Positions 1-11,773 of a DNA stretch of 64,000 bases are shown in pieces (the stretch's first letter is position 1; every line of letters starts with the position of its first letter). The DNA lies in contig JAOBSW010000519.1 of the NCBI GenBank assembly GCA_026214975.1, forward strand, positions 248,001 through 312,000, written 5' to 3'. This DNA is from Gentiana macrophylla. Its lineage: Eukaryota > Streptophyta > Magnoliopsida > Gentianales > Gentianaceae. Under the pieces are notes generated by a model. That model was not told the origin of the DNA and ran no database searches. It worked only from the letters and a program-made list of their open reading frames with translations. Both the position numbers and the translations under genes were made by a program.

Positions 1-331
1 AGTAAACTCTACTACAATTATATACAAGAAGTTGTGAACCCCCGTTTTGAGTAAACTCTACAATATAATTGTAAACCCCCATTTTGAGTTTACTCAACTA
101 CAATTATATACAAAAAGTTGTGAACCCTCGTTTTGAATAAACTCTACTACACTTATATAAAAAAAGTTGTATACACCCGTTTTGTGTAAACTCAACTATA
201 ATTTAATATACACAAAGTTGTAAACCTAATATTGAGTAAACTCTACTACAAATTTATATACAAAAAGTTATATACCCCCGTTTTGCGTAAACTCTAATAT
301 AATTATATACAAAAAGTTGTAAACCCCATTG
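1..331. repeat. ~50-bp satellite array (left block)
   Basis: About six to seven diverged tandem units of roughly 50 bp. Each has a GTAAACTCTACTACAATTAT core, then an ATACAAAAAGTTGT segment and a CCCCCGTTTTG segment. The same unit occurs at 31985-32893 on the opposite strand. The block continues past the left edge and ends abruptly at about 331, where an LTR fragment begins. No coding content is seen. Confidence 0.85.
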
Positions 332-810
332 GTTGTATTAATTCTCATGCAAGAAGAATCAGAACTAGCCGACTCAAGACCGAAGACCTCCCTAAGCAAC
401 TATCGTGGATTGTCTAGCACGTTCCAAGGATCAATCTAGACAATGTCCAAACTAACACTTCACTTTATCGTCCTTCATGTTAATTTACGATGACATGCAA
501 ATATTTGATCAGGCTACAAACATGTAAATTAAATATGTCGATCAGACATAGCTGGCGCTGATTTAATGAAACAGAATTTACTAGGAGTCCTATAACTGCG
601 ATAAAGACCGTAGTGCTTGCGGAAGAATGCAACCTCTATTTCATGATTTCTTCACCAATAATTCAGATCTATACATATATGGGGTAAAATAAACCAACTA
701 CAGCATAGCAGAACTAATATAAGTAATTAAACCATACTAATCACAAAAGATAAGAACGACATAGCTACATCTAGAAAGCCGAAAAATCATACCCTCGAAT
801 ATGAGAGCAG
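332..810 (-). mobile_element. Internal fragment of gypsy-2 LTR
   Basis: This stretch aligns by eye, in the same orientation, with 22423-22895, inside the right LTR of gypsy-2. Shared landmarks are the GGTTGTA start, the 'gaccgaagacc' block, 'ttacgatgacatgcaaat' and 'catagctggcgc'. It is cut at both ends: by satellite on the left, and by copia A integrase sequence on the right at about 810. It is best explained as a remnant of the other LTR of the same element or family. Confidence 0.7.
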
Positions 811-1844
811 GGAAAAATGACTATGCGTCCCTTCACGTCAAAGGGTAATAGGGCCAAAGAACCTCTAGAATTGGTACATTCAGAGCTATGTGGTCCAATG
901 AATGTACAGGCTAGAGGCGGATTCGAGTATTTTGTGACTTTCATTGACGACTACTCGAGATTCGGATATCTTTATCTACTGCATAGGAAATCCGAAACTT
1001 GTGGTAAGTTTAAGGAATTCCAGACAGCTAGGCAAGTCTTTGAAATGCCTTCGCTCTGATCGCGGAGGTGAGTACTTAGATACTGAATTCACTGGCTATC
1101 TTTTGGAACAAGGGATATTTTCTCAACATTCCGTGCCTAGAACGCCTCAGCAAAACGGAGTTGCTTAGCGGAGAAATAGGACATTGATAGACATGGTCAG
1201 ATCAATGATGAGCTACGCTTCACTACCGGTTTCCTTTTGGGGACATGCCCTAGAAACAGCGGTCCACATTCTAAATGTGGTGCCGTCAAAGTCTGTCGAG
1301 AAAACGCCCCTTGAGTTACGGAATGAGAGTAAACCTAGTTTGCGTCACTACCGTATTTTGGGGTGTCCTGCACATGTGCTGGAGGACAAGACTGGCAAAC
1401 TGCAAGCACGTATGAAAGTATGTCTGTTTGTAGGGTATGCAAAAGGGACACGATGGGGTTTCTTCTATGATCCGGAAGATCAGAAGGTAGTAATTTCGAC
1501 TAATGCCACTTTTCTCGAGGATTAGTACATGAAGGACTTCAAGCCTCAGAGTAAATTTGTACTCGAGGAGTTACTTGCGGACAAGGTCAGACCACGGGTG
1601 ACACCTAGTGTCACGGATAACAACACTCTCGATACACTGGCGACCCCGGCGGTCTAGACCACACTCGGACGCCTTTGCCAGAGTGTCTCGGGCACCGATC
1701 TTGATACGGTATGCAACCAGAGGCGAATGTCGCCGTCTCTGATGGAGTGAAGGATGATCCAGTGTCCTATCATAGGGCTACGGATGATTCTGATAAGGAC
1801 ATGTGGATTGATGTGATGAATCGGGAGATGGAGTCTATGTACTC
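811..1844 (+). pseudogene. Copia A integrase (5'-truncated, left part)
   Basis: Ty1/copia integrase core, which would insert the element's cDNA. Readable motifs are the first catalytic Asp region (LVHSELCGPM, with E where copia B has D), SDRGGEY with the second Asp, and PQQNGVA just before the expected Glu, where a TAG stop at 1166-1168 follows. The C-terminal part reads [19 protein letters not shown] and a FVGYAKGTR block. The frame is broken by stops and shifts. The element's 5' LTR, gag and protease are missing, because copia sequence starts abruptly at about 811 after a gypsy LTR fragment. It is nearly identical to copia B at about 16717-17757. The gene resumes at 10213 after the gypsy-1 insertion. 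Confidence 0.88.
1840..1844. repeat. Target site duplication TACTC (left) of gypsy-1
   Basis: TACTC immediately precedes the TGTCACGG end of the left LTR and recurs at 10208-10212 right after the other LTR. Copia B has the uninterrupted sequence with a single TACTC at about 17756-17760, which is the empty site. Confidence 0.95.
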
Positions 1845-3344
1845 TGTCACGGATTTTATTAGCAAACACAAACAAGTAATAATATTTATAAATCCGGTAT
1901 TCCCCAAGTGCAGGGATCGTAGTATAGAGATTAATACCGGAGTCGATCACAGGGAATCGAGGTATCTAGTTCATTAATTTTCCTGAGGTTGTTACTACTA
2001 AAATGAAACTAAAACCATAAAATAAACTGGACAGAGGATTGTCAGTCCAAAGCCAGGAGGGATAGTTACGAACTTAACTAATGAAAATAAAGTCTATTCT
2101 AAAAACTAAAACGAAAATAAAATTCTAACTAAGCAACGAAGAACAAGGCACAAAGGCAATTTCAATTAATTTAACGAGGAACAAGCAATGATCCACCTAT
2201 CTCGCAACCCTCAATTTCTACCCTAGATCGTTTAGTGAAGATTTAATAAAGATGTGGTTCACCTATCAAAGGTATGAATTTCTACTCTCGTAGATAATTC
2301 ACCTATCAATCTCTCATCTCTCGATCTATAAGATTGACGCTATCAAAACAAAGTGTAAGATTTCTCAATCTAGCAACCTAGAAATTTAACCTAGCAACTC
2401 TCGTTATTTATAGGTTAAAAGTCCAATCTTTAATATGGTGATCTAGGTCTAACAACGATTTTCATCAAACGTTAAACATCACAAAGCAGCAATCCATCGA
2501 TATAATTGCATAATCAATATAAAAACATAATAAAGATACAAGCTTTGATAAAACTCATAAAACAAATCCAAAGAAGAAATCAAGTTGATGCTCGATCGGC
2601 TTCACAAGCTTGTTCAAAACGCTTAGCCTTTATTCATCGTTAATATGCAAATAATATAAATAAAAGTAGAAGAAACGATGTTTTTGGTAGCAGGGAAACG
2701 CAGCTAGGGCGCCCCCAAGGGGCCTAGGGCGGCCAGGGATCGAATTGTGTGTCTTTAGGGTTGGAAAAACGCGTCTATATATAGATTTTTAGGTCGGTTT
2801 CGATGAGGCGGTGCCGTGGACGCCCGTCCAGAGGGTCTGGACGCCAGTCCAGCTGCTTTGAAATCTTCGAGTCGGGCCGAGCTGGATTGGACGCCCGTCC
2901 TATGCAATTTTGGACGCTCGTCCACTGAAAATCTGAACATCACGAATCAAAAATCTTCTCTTGGGCGCTTGATCCACTACTACAGACGCTTGATCCACCT
3001 GGACGGAACATCAAACGTGCGTTCAGCTTTCAAATCTTCATTCCAATCCTCAACTTGCATCTTTCTCCTTCCATTAACCCTTCAATCAAGTATCTTTTCA
3101 GCTCCTTCAATCCCTCTCCATGACATGTAAATGTACCTTCAAAACCATAAAAACACGCAAAGTGTAAAACCATAGATAATCACCAATAAAATCACAAAAT
3201 TAGCTCAAGTTTACACTTAAAGTCTTTTAAAACTCATTTGCTCAATAATTCGATTAAACCCTTAATTTCTATGCAAACTACATGAATATGGGGGAAATCA
3301 TTATAAAATATAACGTTATAAATCATATAAAATCACCCTTAACA
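1845..3344 (-). repeat. Gypsy-1 3' LTR
   Basis: This is the 3' LTR in element sense. It reads TGTCACGG...CCTTAACA on the plus strand and pairs with 8708-10207. A palindromic CTATATATAG TATA-like site lies at about 2776-2785. On the element strand, a cluster of GGACG/CGTCC quasi-palindromes at 2815-3005 lies just upstream of that TATA. Confidence 0.93.
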
Positions 3345-3358
3345 ACTCCCCCACACTT
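3345..3358 (-). other. Polypurine tract of gypsy-1
   Basis: On the minus strand this reads AAGTGTGGGGGAGT, immediately before the 3' LTR start TGTTAAGGG. It is the expected plus-strand primer for reverse transcription and matches the G-rich tract common in Athila/Tat-type plant gypsy elements. Confidence 0.85.
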
Positions 3359-4962
3359 ATCTTTTGCTCGTCCCGAGCAAAAAAAAACAAGAAAACCAAG
3401 GCTTACTCATGCATTGAACCACATAAAATCCCATATATCAAATCACAACCGGTCGACTAGCATCAATAACATACATCCCATGCAATAAACGATTACTCGA
3501 ATGTGTAGTGTGTGCAAAGCCTTCTTCAACTTCCACCGATTCCACAATTGACAATTAAAATCAAGCTAACCAACCAATACCCATTAAAGACAGATAATGA
3601 ATCACCCTGACTATACATACGCCCTACCAAACTACTCACGTCATGACTAGAGTAATACATGTGTTTTGAAATCTTTTGATTGTACCAGAGGATATTCCTA
3701 CAACATATACCTTGGCCTATACTGGGGATAAGGTAGGCGATAACTAAGTCTTTCATTCATTTCATACCACATTCTTATATAAGTTGATTAAACTATTTCA
3801 CTTTTAAACGCACATCAGAATGAGCTCTTGCCCGTCATAGCAGAATAGGATATTCGAGATATACCCTACCTTACTCCAATCATCAGGCAGCTTCTTCTGA
3901 CTGTCGTGAGCTTTTGGTCTTCATAGTGGTATAGGACATTCGAGATATGACCTACCGCACTCAAATCATCGACTAGCTTCTGACACACCCAATAACTTCA
4001 TATTTTTCAACTTTTGCATTCGACAAAAAGTTACGTTTCACTTATCACATTCAGGCCTCGGTATATTCACGATACTTTCTACTTCAATTCCAACTACATA
4101 CATATTACAATTTCCATGACATTAGCACTAAGCGAACGGTCTGATAACCAGAATCAAACATTATCAGCTTAAATGAGTATAGTTTCCTAAGTTCAGCTCG
4201 TCATCGAAGAGGCTTACGTGAAAAGAATTCGAGTAAAGGCTTATTTATCAAAGGTCTATGCTAAAATACTAGTCAACCAGCACAAGTATGGGAATATAAC
4301 AAGTAAGTAAACCAAAATAAAATCATGCTCGGGACGTATTTGAAAATTTTAAAAATTTTCAACTTTTCACGAAGGATACAAAAGATACCATTAAGCACAT
4401 GTGTAGATACCACTAATCCCTCCCCCACACTTAAATAACAACATGTCCTCATGTTGTGCAGAATAAGAAAAACTTAGCTGATTTGTCGTTCGAAGGTGGC
4501 AATTCTGGAAATGGTCATGATCCGAGATCGAAGCGCTTGAAGAAATCGATGGCGTGGACCATCCACCGGAAAACTGGCTTCATCTGAAAGCTCACAAGTG
4601 CTATCGAAAATATCCTACACACTTGAAAAAAAAACAAAACAAGACGGACCTCGGGGGTAGGGGCACAAAAGATGATAGACAAGGCATTATCATGAAACAA
4701 AGCACAAGCAATGCAAAAATTGACAAAAACCGAATCTATGTGAAAAGTAGTGCACAAATGTAACATCGGCAGGAAGGAAGGAATCACATGGATTTTTCAA
4801 ATTCAGCTCATGCAAGTTACCTGGCCACAAAAACCGACACCAAAACCCAAGACGACACAAGACAAAACTAGCCCCACTTATTCAACAAAAAACAAAATAA
4901 TCCAAAATAATAATAATAAAACTATTATTATTATTGGGTTGCCTCCCAACAAGCGCCGTTGT
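3359..4962 (-). other. Gypsy-1 non-coding stretch between integrase and PPT
   Basis: About 1.6 kb with no convincing reading frame on either strand. Athila-type elements may carry an env-like ORF here, and none is visible. At about 4892-4938 the plus strand has an AT-rich inverted repeat, with arms of CCAAAATAATAATAATA and TATTATTATTATTGG type around AAAC. It is followed by TTGGGTTGCCTCCCAACAAG, a sequence I associate with the region after the pol end in related plant elements. Confidence 0.6.
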
Positions 4963-6678
4963 TTAGTGTCTTTGGCTAGACACACGTACTAGGCAGCCTG
5001 GATCAGGCCACTTAATCTTCCTTCCGGCCACTACTTCGTGTAAGCTCTGGTCATTAGTGTGGCTACAGAAATAGCATCTCACACATGGGGTCAGGTTCTT
5101 TACCGCTTTCCAAACATTCTTAATTTTCCCCATTGCAGACTTCTTCTTCTTCAATCTTCTCTTTAATTGTGCCTCCCGTTTAAACTCTTCCATATCCCAA
5201 CTACCAGCCAGAACTTCCTCTACCGGACCACCGCCGTCATTCTCAGAAAACAAATCGGGTGAAAACTCGTCAAACTCATTGACTTCAGGAGTACCACACC
5301 CGAGGATGTCGAGGAAGTGAACAATCAAAGGCTTCTCTTTGGGTTGACCGATATAATGCTTACACCTTTGACCATTCACTCTGAACGGTTGGTCACCATG
5401 ACCTCGTAGTTCTAAAACACCTCCAGGAATGATCTGGAGAATTTCAAAGGGACCGGACCATCGTGTCCTCAACTTTCCAGGAAACAGATGTAGCCTGGAA
5501 TTGTATAGAAGAACTTGTTCCCCGACTTGAAATTCTCTCTTCTTAATCTTGGCGTCATGGAGGAGTTTCGTCTTTTCCTTACTTATCCTGGCGCTTTCGT
5601 AGACCTGAAGTCTAAATTCGTCTAACTCATGCAACTGTTGCAATCGATGTTTTCCACAAGATTTGGCATCAAAGTTTAAGAACTTCATGGCCCAATACGC
5701 TCTATGCTCTAATTCGATTGGCAAGTGGCATTATTTTCCATAAACCATTTGATAGGGTGATGTACCCATGGGGGTCTTATAGGCAGTTTGATATGCCCAC
5801 AGTACATCATCCAACTTTAGACTCAGCTTTTCTATGATCGTGCTAATCGTTTTCTCCAGGATCTTCTTTAAACTTTGGTTGCTTCTTTCAACCTGACCAC
5901 TAGTCATAGGATGGTATGGTGTGCCAATTTTGTGCCGGACACCATATTTCTCAAGAACTTTCTCCAGAGGTCGGTTGCAAAAGTGTGTCCCTTCATCACT
6001 AATCAAGGCGCGTGGACACCCGAATCTCACGAAAATGTTTTTCTTTAGAAACTTCATGACCGTCTTATGCTCATTGTGAGACGTGGCTTGAGCCTCCACC
6101 AATTTCGATACATAATCCACGCAGACTAAGATGTATTTATTTCCACAAGATGATGGGAATGGTCCCATAAAATCGATGCCCTATACATCAAAGACTTCAC
6201 ATTCTAGGATGGGTTTCAATGGCATGTCGAAACCCCTTGTTAAAGTTCCGGTTCTGTGACACCTATCACAAGCTTTACAGAAAGCTTCTGTATCTTTAAA
6301 GATCGTGGACCAATAGAAACCGGATTGAAAAATCTTAGCAACGGTTTTCCAAGGACCAAAGTGGCGCGGTGGGTCCTTTGTGGCATTGCTCAATAATATC
6401 ACGTTGCTCAGATTCAAACACATCTTCTCAAACAAACCATCTTTACAAATCTTGAAGAGGTAAGGTTCATCCCAAGCGAATGTTTTCACATCCGAGAAGA
6501 ATTTCTTCTTCTCACGATAAGACAATTCGGATCTAGATCGGGAATGTAAGAAGTTGACGATAGAAGCATACCAAGGATTTTTAGGAGTGCACTTGTCTAG
6601 ATGCATAAAATTACGGAGAGGAAGGTAAAGGTCTATCCGCCGAGGTTCTTTCACTTCTTCATCATTCATTCTAGACAT
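4963..6678 (-). pseudogene. Gypsy-1 integrase
   Basis: Ty3/gypsy integrase read on the minus strand in one frame with at least two in-frame stops. In order: a degenerate H2C2 zinc-binding region (HFGPWKT, then CKACDRCHRTG, about 6400-6250), then a TAG where Trp is expected just before GIDFMGPF (first Asp, about 6178), [12 protein letters not shown] (second Asp) and GQVERSNQ (catalytic Glu), then a TAA after MVYGK at about 5728. The C-terminal domain follows with GEQVLLYNSRL and LRTRWSGPF. All three catalytic acidic residues are present, yet the frame is closed by stops. Upstream, the RT and RNase H expected before integrase are missing. Confidence 0.92.
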
Positions 6679-6761
6679 ATGATCATCTACTTGCTCCCAC
6701 CTTCCTTTACGGTCGGGAGATCGGCCTCCCGACTTCCACGAAATTCTTTATTTCTCGGGGA

Positions 6762-7796
6762 TCACCACCGAGTACTCTCATCGAGCAGGAAACCACTAAG
6801 TTGAGTGTCGGACCTTACATTCATAGCAGTAGCCTCTTCTCCACCATTGTATGTGGATGCGTAGTTAGATTGAAGTGGATTCTCATAATTTGCATCATAA
6901 TTGCTATTAGTATTCCATTGGTGGGGTGAATTACCTCCACTGCACTGAGCCTCATAATGGTTTCCACCACAATACGAACATCTCACTTGAACGTTATTAA
7001 ATTCATGTCCATAAGAATTATCATCAGTTGAGGGTATACGAGCATCGGATCCAAAGACAGATGAATCCATTAAACTTGACACTTCTACTTTTGGGGGACC
7101 ACTGAATTGAATGCCGGATCCTAAGTTCATGGCATTGTCCTCTTCGCTATCATAAGGAAATGTGGGAGCTAGGTCAATGCCTAAGTCTTGAGCCATTTCC
7201 TCGATTCGTCTCTCAAGATTCTTGTTTATGCTCATCAGGAGTTGGATGTTTTTATTTTGCTCCTCCAATTTAGCTTCAAGATCGTCCGATTGAGAGGGGC
7301 CTTGATAGTTTTGAAAGTTCTGTGGGAAAGATTGGCTAGACTGACTTTGAAACATAGGATCGGGACTGTTCTGATTGAACCACTGATATTGATTGGAAAA
7401 ATTGATATTTTGGTCCTGATTGAAGTTCGGGTTTTGATAGAAATTTGGATTCTGAGAATTTAAACCCTGATTCTGAAAATTGCTTTGGCCAGAGAACTGA
7501 TTATTAAATCTCTGATACTGCTGGCCACAGGAAGCATTTACTTCAGCGTTCTGTCCACCCATAGGACAGAAACGAGCTGTGTGTCCCTCATTGTCACAAT
7601 TTTGACATATGACTAGATTAAAATTTCCCTGATTATGGACAGTGTTAACTTGATACGCAGCAGGGGAAAGAAACTGACACTGGCCAACAGCATGTCCAGG
7701 TCGAGAACATCTTCCACAGAACAAAACTTGTGAGTTCTACGGAAAAGACGGGGTCTGATTCATAGGATTAAGCGACCTTTGAAGAGTCGCCGCCAT
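6762..7796 (-). pseudogene. Gypsy-1 gag remnant with CCHC zinc knuckles
   Basis: The minus-strand frame can be read from an ATG at 7796, with one stop near 7740, then openly to 6762. Three cysteine-rich motifs are seen: CGRCSRPGHAVGQC and CQNCDNEGHTARFC (both CX2CX4HX4C nucleic-acid-binding knuckles), and a third, CSYCGGNHYEAQC, spaced CX2CX4HX4C. Between them lies a long Asn/Gln/Phe-rich linker. The usual capsid domain is lacking, so this is the nucleocapsid end of a gag gene. The frame ends shortly before the integrase region starts, with no protease or RT between. Confidence 0.82.
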
Positions 7797-8680
7797 CTCA
7801 ACATTGCGGCATGGCGTCGACTTTGCTCATCCATGTCCTCAATCCTCGGTAGAAGATTGGGACCCTGACCCCCTTTTTTTTTAAATTTTTCCTTTGGAAA
7901 GGATGAAGAAAGCAGTAAAAGAAACGCAAATGAGATACAAAAATCTACCTACGAAAAATTTAAAACAGAAAACGAAAAAAGGGAGAAAAACGTGTTGAAA
8001 TCTTCTGAGCCCAAAATGGAAGGGAAAACAGCAGATTTTGACCTCGAAAACGGTGTCGAACGGCCTCTGGCGTTCGCCATGTCGTCGGCGTCGGAACGAG
8101 CTTTCCGAATAGGGGTCCTGCGCGCCAAACGGACACTCGAGCCGAAAGTTACGGTCAAAATACTAACGAGTGCTAAAACGATCCCTTTTATCCAAAAGTT
8201 CGATCGCTAAAAACGTGGAGTCAGATAACTCAACCTCAGATGTCCCCGAATCAATGTAGAAACTAGAAAGGATAGAAACAGAAACCTATCTACGAAAAAA
8301 TTCGTGATAAAAACAGAAAAATCAATAAAAACTAGTCAAGACGGGTGTCCGGATGGATGGACGGACGTCTGCCTGGTTGAAGTGAAGTGGACGGGCGTTT
8401 GGCAATCCAGCACGCTCGCCCGATGAGGATAAAACAAAGCGTAGCCGCCGATTTTCGCATGCACGGGCGTCTACTAGTCAAGACGCCCGTTTGAGTGCAG
8501 AAAAACGGGAAACAGACAGACAGAAAGAGCAGAAAACTAAATGGGAGAAACGCTAAACCTAGGGAAATTGATAACTATAAAATTTAACTACGAACAGCCC
8601 TAATAACCTAAACTATAATCTACCTATGAAAAAGTTGTAACAAAAATAAAAAAATTAATAATGAACTGGACAACCGCACC
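7797..8680 (-). other. Gypsy-1 5' leader region
   Basis: Lies between the primer site and the gag remnant on the element strand. No reading frame is supported. It contains several GACGGGCGTC / GACGCCCGT motifs between about 8338 and 8495, the same quasi-palindromic word that clusters in the LTR. Confidence 0.55.
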
Positions 8681-8701
8681 GATTCCCCGGCAACGGCGCC
8701 A
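8681..8701 (-). other. Primer binding site, tRNA-Asp type (gypsy-1)
   Basis: On the minus strand it reads TGGCGCCGTTGCCGGGGAAT, six bases inside the right LTR. This is the complement of the 3' end of plant tRNA-Asp with CCA, the usual minus-strand primer site of many plant gypsy elements. It fixes the element's orientation. Confidence 0.92.
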
Positions 8702-8707
8702 AAAACT

Positions 8708-10207
8708 TGTCACGGATTTTATTAGCAAACACAAACAATTAATAATATTTATAAATCCGGTATTCCCCAAGTGTAGGGATCGTAGTATAGCGATTAATAC
8801 TGGAGTCGATCATAGGGAATCGAGGTATCTAGTTCATTAATTTTCCTAAGGTTGTTACTACTAAAACGAAACTAAAAACGATTAAATAAACTGGACAGAG
8901 GATTGTCAGTCCAAAGCCAGGAGGGATAGTTACGAACTTAACTAATGAAAATAAAGTCTATTCTAAAAACTAAAACGAAAATAAAATTCTAACTAAGCAA
9001 CGAAGAACAAGGCACAAAGGCAATTTCAATTAATTTAACGAGGAACAAGCAATGATCCACCTATCTCGCAACCCTCAATTTCTACCCTAGATCGTTTAGT
9101 GAAGATTTAATAAAGATGTGGTTCACCTATCAAAGGTATGAATTTCTACTCTCGTAGATAATTTGCCTATCAATCTCTCATCACTCGATCTATAAGATTG
9201 ACGCTATCAAAACAAAGTGTAAGATTTCTCAATCTAGCAACCTAGAAATTTAACCTAGCAACTCCCGTTATTTATAGGTTAAAAGTCCAATCTTTAATAT
9301 GGTGATCTAGGTCTAACAACGATTTTCATCAAACGTTAAACATCACAAAGCAGCAATCCATCGATATAATTGCATAATCAATATAAAAACATAATAAAGA
9401 TACAAGCTTTGATAAAACTCACAAAACAAATCCAAAGAAGAAATCAAGTTGATGCTCGATCGGCTTCACAAGCTTGTTCAAAACGCTTAGCCTTTATTCA
9501 TCGTTGATATGCAAATAATATAAATAAAAGTAGAAGAAATGATGTTTTTGGTAGCAGGGAAATGCAGCTAGGGCGCCCCCAAGGGGCCTAGGGTGGCCAG
9601 GGATCGAATTGTGTGTCTTTAGGGTTGGAAAAACGCGTCTATATATAGATTTTTAGGTCGGTTTCGCTGAGGCGGTGCCGTGGACGCGCCCGTCGGAGAG
9701 GGCAGGACTTGATCCAACTGCTTTGAAATCTTTGAGTCGGGCCGAGCTGGATTGGACGCCCGTCCTATACAATTTTGGACGCTCGTCCACTGAAAATCTG
9801 AACATCCTGAATCAAAAATCTTCTCTTGGACGCCCGTCCACTACTTCTGGACGCCAGTCCACTGGGCGGAACATCAAACGTGCGTTCAGCTTTCAAATCT
9901 TCATTCCAATCCTCAACTTGCATCTTTCTCCTTCCATTAACCCTTCAATCAAGTATCTTTTCAGCTCCTTCAATCCCTCTCCATGACATGTAAATGTACC
10001 TTCAAAACCATAAAAACACGTAAAGTGTAAAACCATAGATAATCACCAATAAAATCACGAAATTAGCTCAAGTTTACACTTAAAGACTTTTAAAACTCAT
10101 TTGCTCAATAATTCGATTAAACCCTTAATTTATATGCAAACTACATGAATATGGGGGAAATCATTATAAAATATAACGTTATAAATCATATAAAATCACC
10201 CTTAACA
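8708..10207 (-). repeat. Gypsy-1 5' LTR
   Basis: Direct repeat of 1845-3344 with the same TGTCACGG...CCTTAACA termini. In element sense it is the 5' LTR and holds the promoter, with a CTATATATAG TATA-like motif at about 9640-9649. It differs from its partner by scattered substitutions and by rearranged sequence at about 9680-9720, inside the GGACG motif cluster. Confidence 0.93.
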
Positions 10208-10212
10208 TACTC
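10208..10212. repeat. Target site duplication TACTC (right) of gypsy-1
   Basis: TACTC directly follows the LTR end TTAACA. Copia A then continues with TAACTCAGTCTGG, exactly as in copia B at about 17761. Confidence 0.95.
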
Positions 10213-11700
10213 TAACTCAGTCTGGAAACTTGTAGATTGCCCTTAGGGTGTCAAATCCATAGGCAGTAAATGGATCTACAAGAGAAAGCGAGGAGTGGAT
10301 GGAAAGGTTGAAACCTTCAAAGCTCGGCTAGTGGCCAAAGGCTACACACAGAGAGAGGGAATCGACTAAGAAGAGACCTTCTCCCCTGTGGCAATGCTGA
10401 AGTCCATTCGGATCCTCCTTTCGATTGCTGCATGTCTAGATTATGAGATTTGGCACATGGATGTTAAGATAGCCTTCCTTAATGCCTATCTTGCCGAGGA
10501 AATATATATGCAGCAACCAGAAGGATTCATTCAGAAAGGCCAAGAGCACAAAGTGTGCAAGTTGCTCAAGTCCATTTATGGGTTGAAGCAAGCTTCTCGG
10601 TCTTGGAATCATAGATTTGATGAAAACATCAAGTCGTATGGTTTCAAACAAAACTTTGATGAGCCTTGTGTATACAAGAAGGTCATCAAAGATTAGGTGG
10701 CGTTCTTAGTGTTGTATGTTGACGACATTCTGCTAATTGGACCCAATAAGGGGATGTTGTCAGATGTGAAGAATTGGTTAGCCACGCAGTTCCAAATGAA
10801 AGATTTGGGAGAGGTGAGTTATGTTTTAGGGATCCAAGTTATACGGGATCGGAAGAACAGGATGTTGGCTCTATCCCAGACATCTTACATAGATAAGATG
10901 TTGTTGCATTATAGCATGATGAATGCAAAGAAGGGTTTCTTACCAACCCGTCACGGCATTCAACTCTCTAAGAAACAGTGTCCTCAGACACCTAAGGAAA
11001 TAAAGAGTATGGGATGAGTACCATATGTTTCGGCTGTTGGTTGTCTGATGTACCAGACTAGACATCTGCTACGGCGTGCGCTTGGTCAGCCATTTTCAGT
11101 CAAATCCAGGCTTGGAGCACTGGACATCAGTGAAGAATCTCCTCATGTATGTTAAGAGAACGAGGAATTATATGCTTGTATATTCGGGTGTGAACGTGGA
11201 TATAGCAGGGTACACTGATTCTGACTTCCAGTCAGATAAGGATGATCGTAAATCGACATCAGGCTCAGTGTTTACTCTGGGAGGCAGAGCAGTAGTCTAG
11301 AGGAGCGTCAAGTAGTCCAGTACAGCCGACTCGACTATAGAAGCCAAATACATAGCGGCCTTGAGGCAGCTAAGGAAGCGGTATGGCTCAAGAAGTTCCT
11401 GGGAGATTTAGGAGTAATCCCAAATCAAAAACATCTGATACGTCTCTACTGTGACAACAATGGGGCCGTGTCAAATTCTAGAGAACCCCGGAGTCACTTG
11501 AAGTCAATGCATATAGAGAGGAAATACCATCTGATCAGAGAGATTGCTCAACGATGAGACATTTCCATCACGAAAATCCCCTCAGCCGACAACCTTGCTG
11601 ATCCATACACAAAGACGCTTTCCATAGAAGTCTTTTCGAGGCACTTAGAAAACGTGGGTATTAGGGACGTGAGTCATTTGCTTTAGAGCAAGTGGGAGAT
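10213..11700 (+). pseudogene. Copia A reverse transcriptase and RNase H (right part)
   Basis: Continuation of copia A pol after gypsy-1. The RT core is readable (KWIYKRKRG, GYTQREGID followed by a stop, [28 protein letters not shown] with the YVDD active site), then RNase H ([20 protein letters not shown]) and the C-terminal [14 protein letters not shown] and NLADPYTKTL. Stops occur at about 10369, 10694 and 11014, with a further stop or shift at about 11298. A purine tract GCAAGTGGGAGAT occurs twice before the LTR (about 11688 and 11761), as it does in copia B. Confidence 0.92.
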
Positions 11701-11773
11701 GTAGTTCTTGTTGTAATAAAGATAGGGTGTGCTCTAAAACAATTATTATTTGTCATTCGTGCAAGTGGGAGAT

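Larger units (their letters stand above)
1845..10207 (-). mobile_element. Gypsy-1: complete-ended, internally deleted Ty3/gypsy (Athila/Tat-like) element nested in copia A
   Basis: An 8.36-kb LTR retrotransposon lying in minus orientation. It has two LTRs of about 1500 bp (1845-3344 and 8708-10207) with TG...CA ends, a 5-bp TACTC target duplication, a purine tract beside the left LTR, and a tRNA-Asp-type primer site beside the right LTR. The interior holds a short gag-like zinc-finger reading frame and an integrase reading frame. Protease, reverse transcriptase and RNase H are absent, so it could only have moved with enzymes supplied in trans. Because it interrupts copia A, it is younger than copia A. 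LTR divergence by eye is only a few percent, concentrated near both LTR ends and in the GGACG motif block. Confidence 0.93.

Noticed and set aside
3282..4992. Several 60-90 codon frames in the gypsy-1 region after integrase, considered as an env-like gene
   Set aside because: Frames are short, on both strands, low-complexity (Asn/Lys/Thr runs) and without transmembrane or signal features.
7949..8210. Two opposed frames (8158-7949 minus, 7992-8210 plus) as a small gene
   Set aside because: They overlap each other within the gypsy-1 leader and match no motif.
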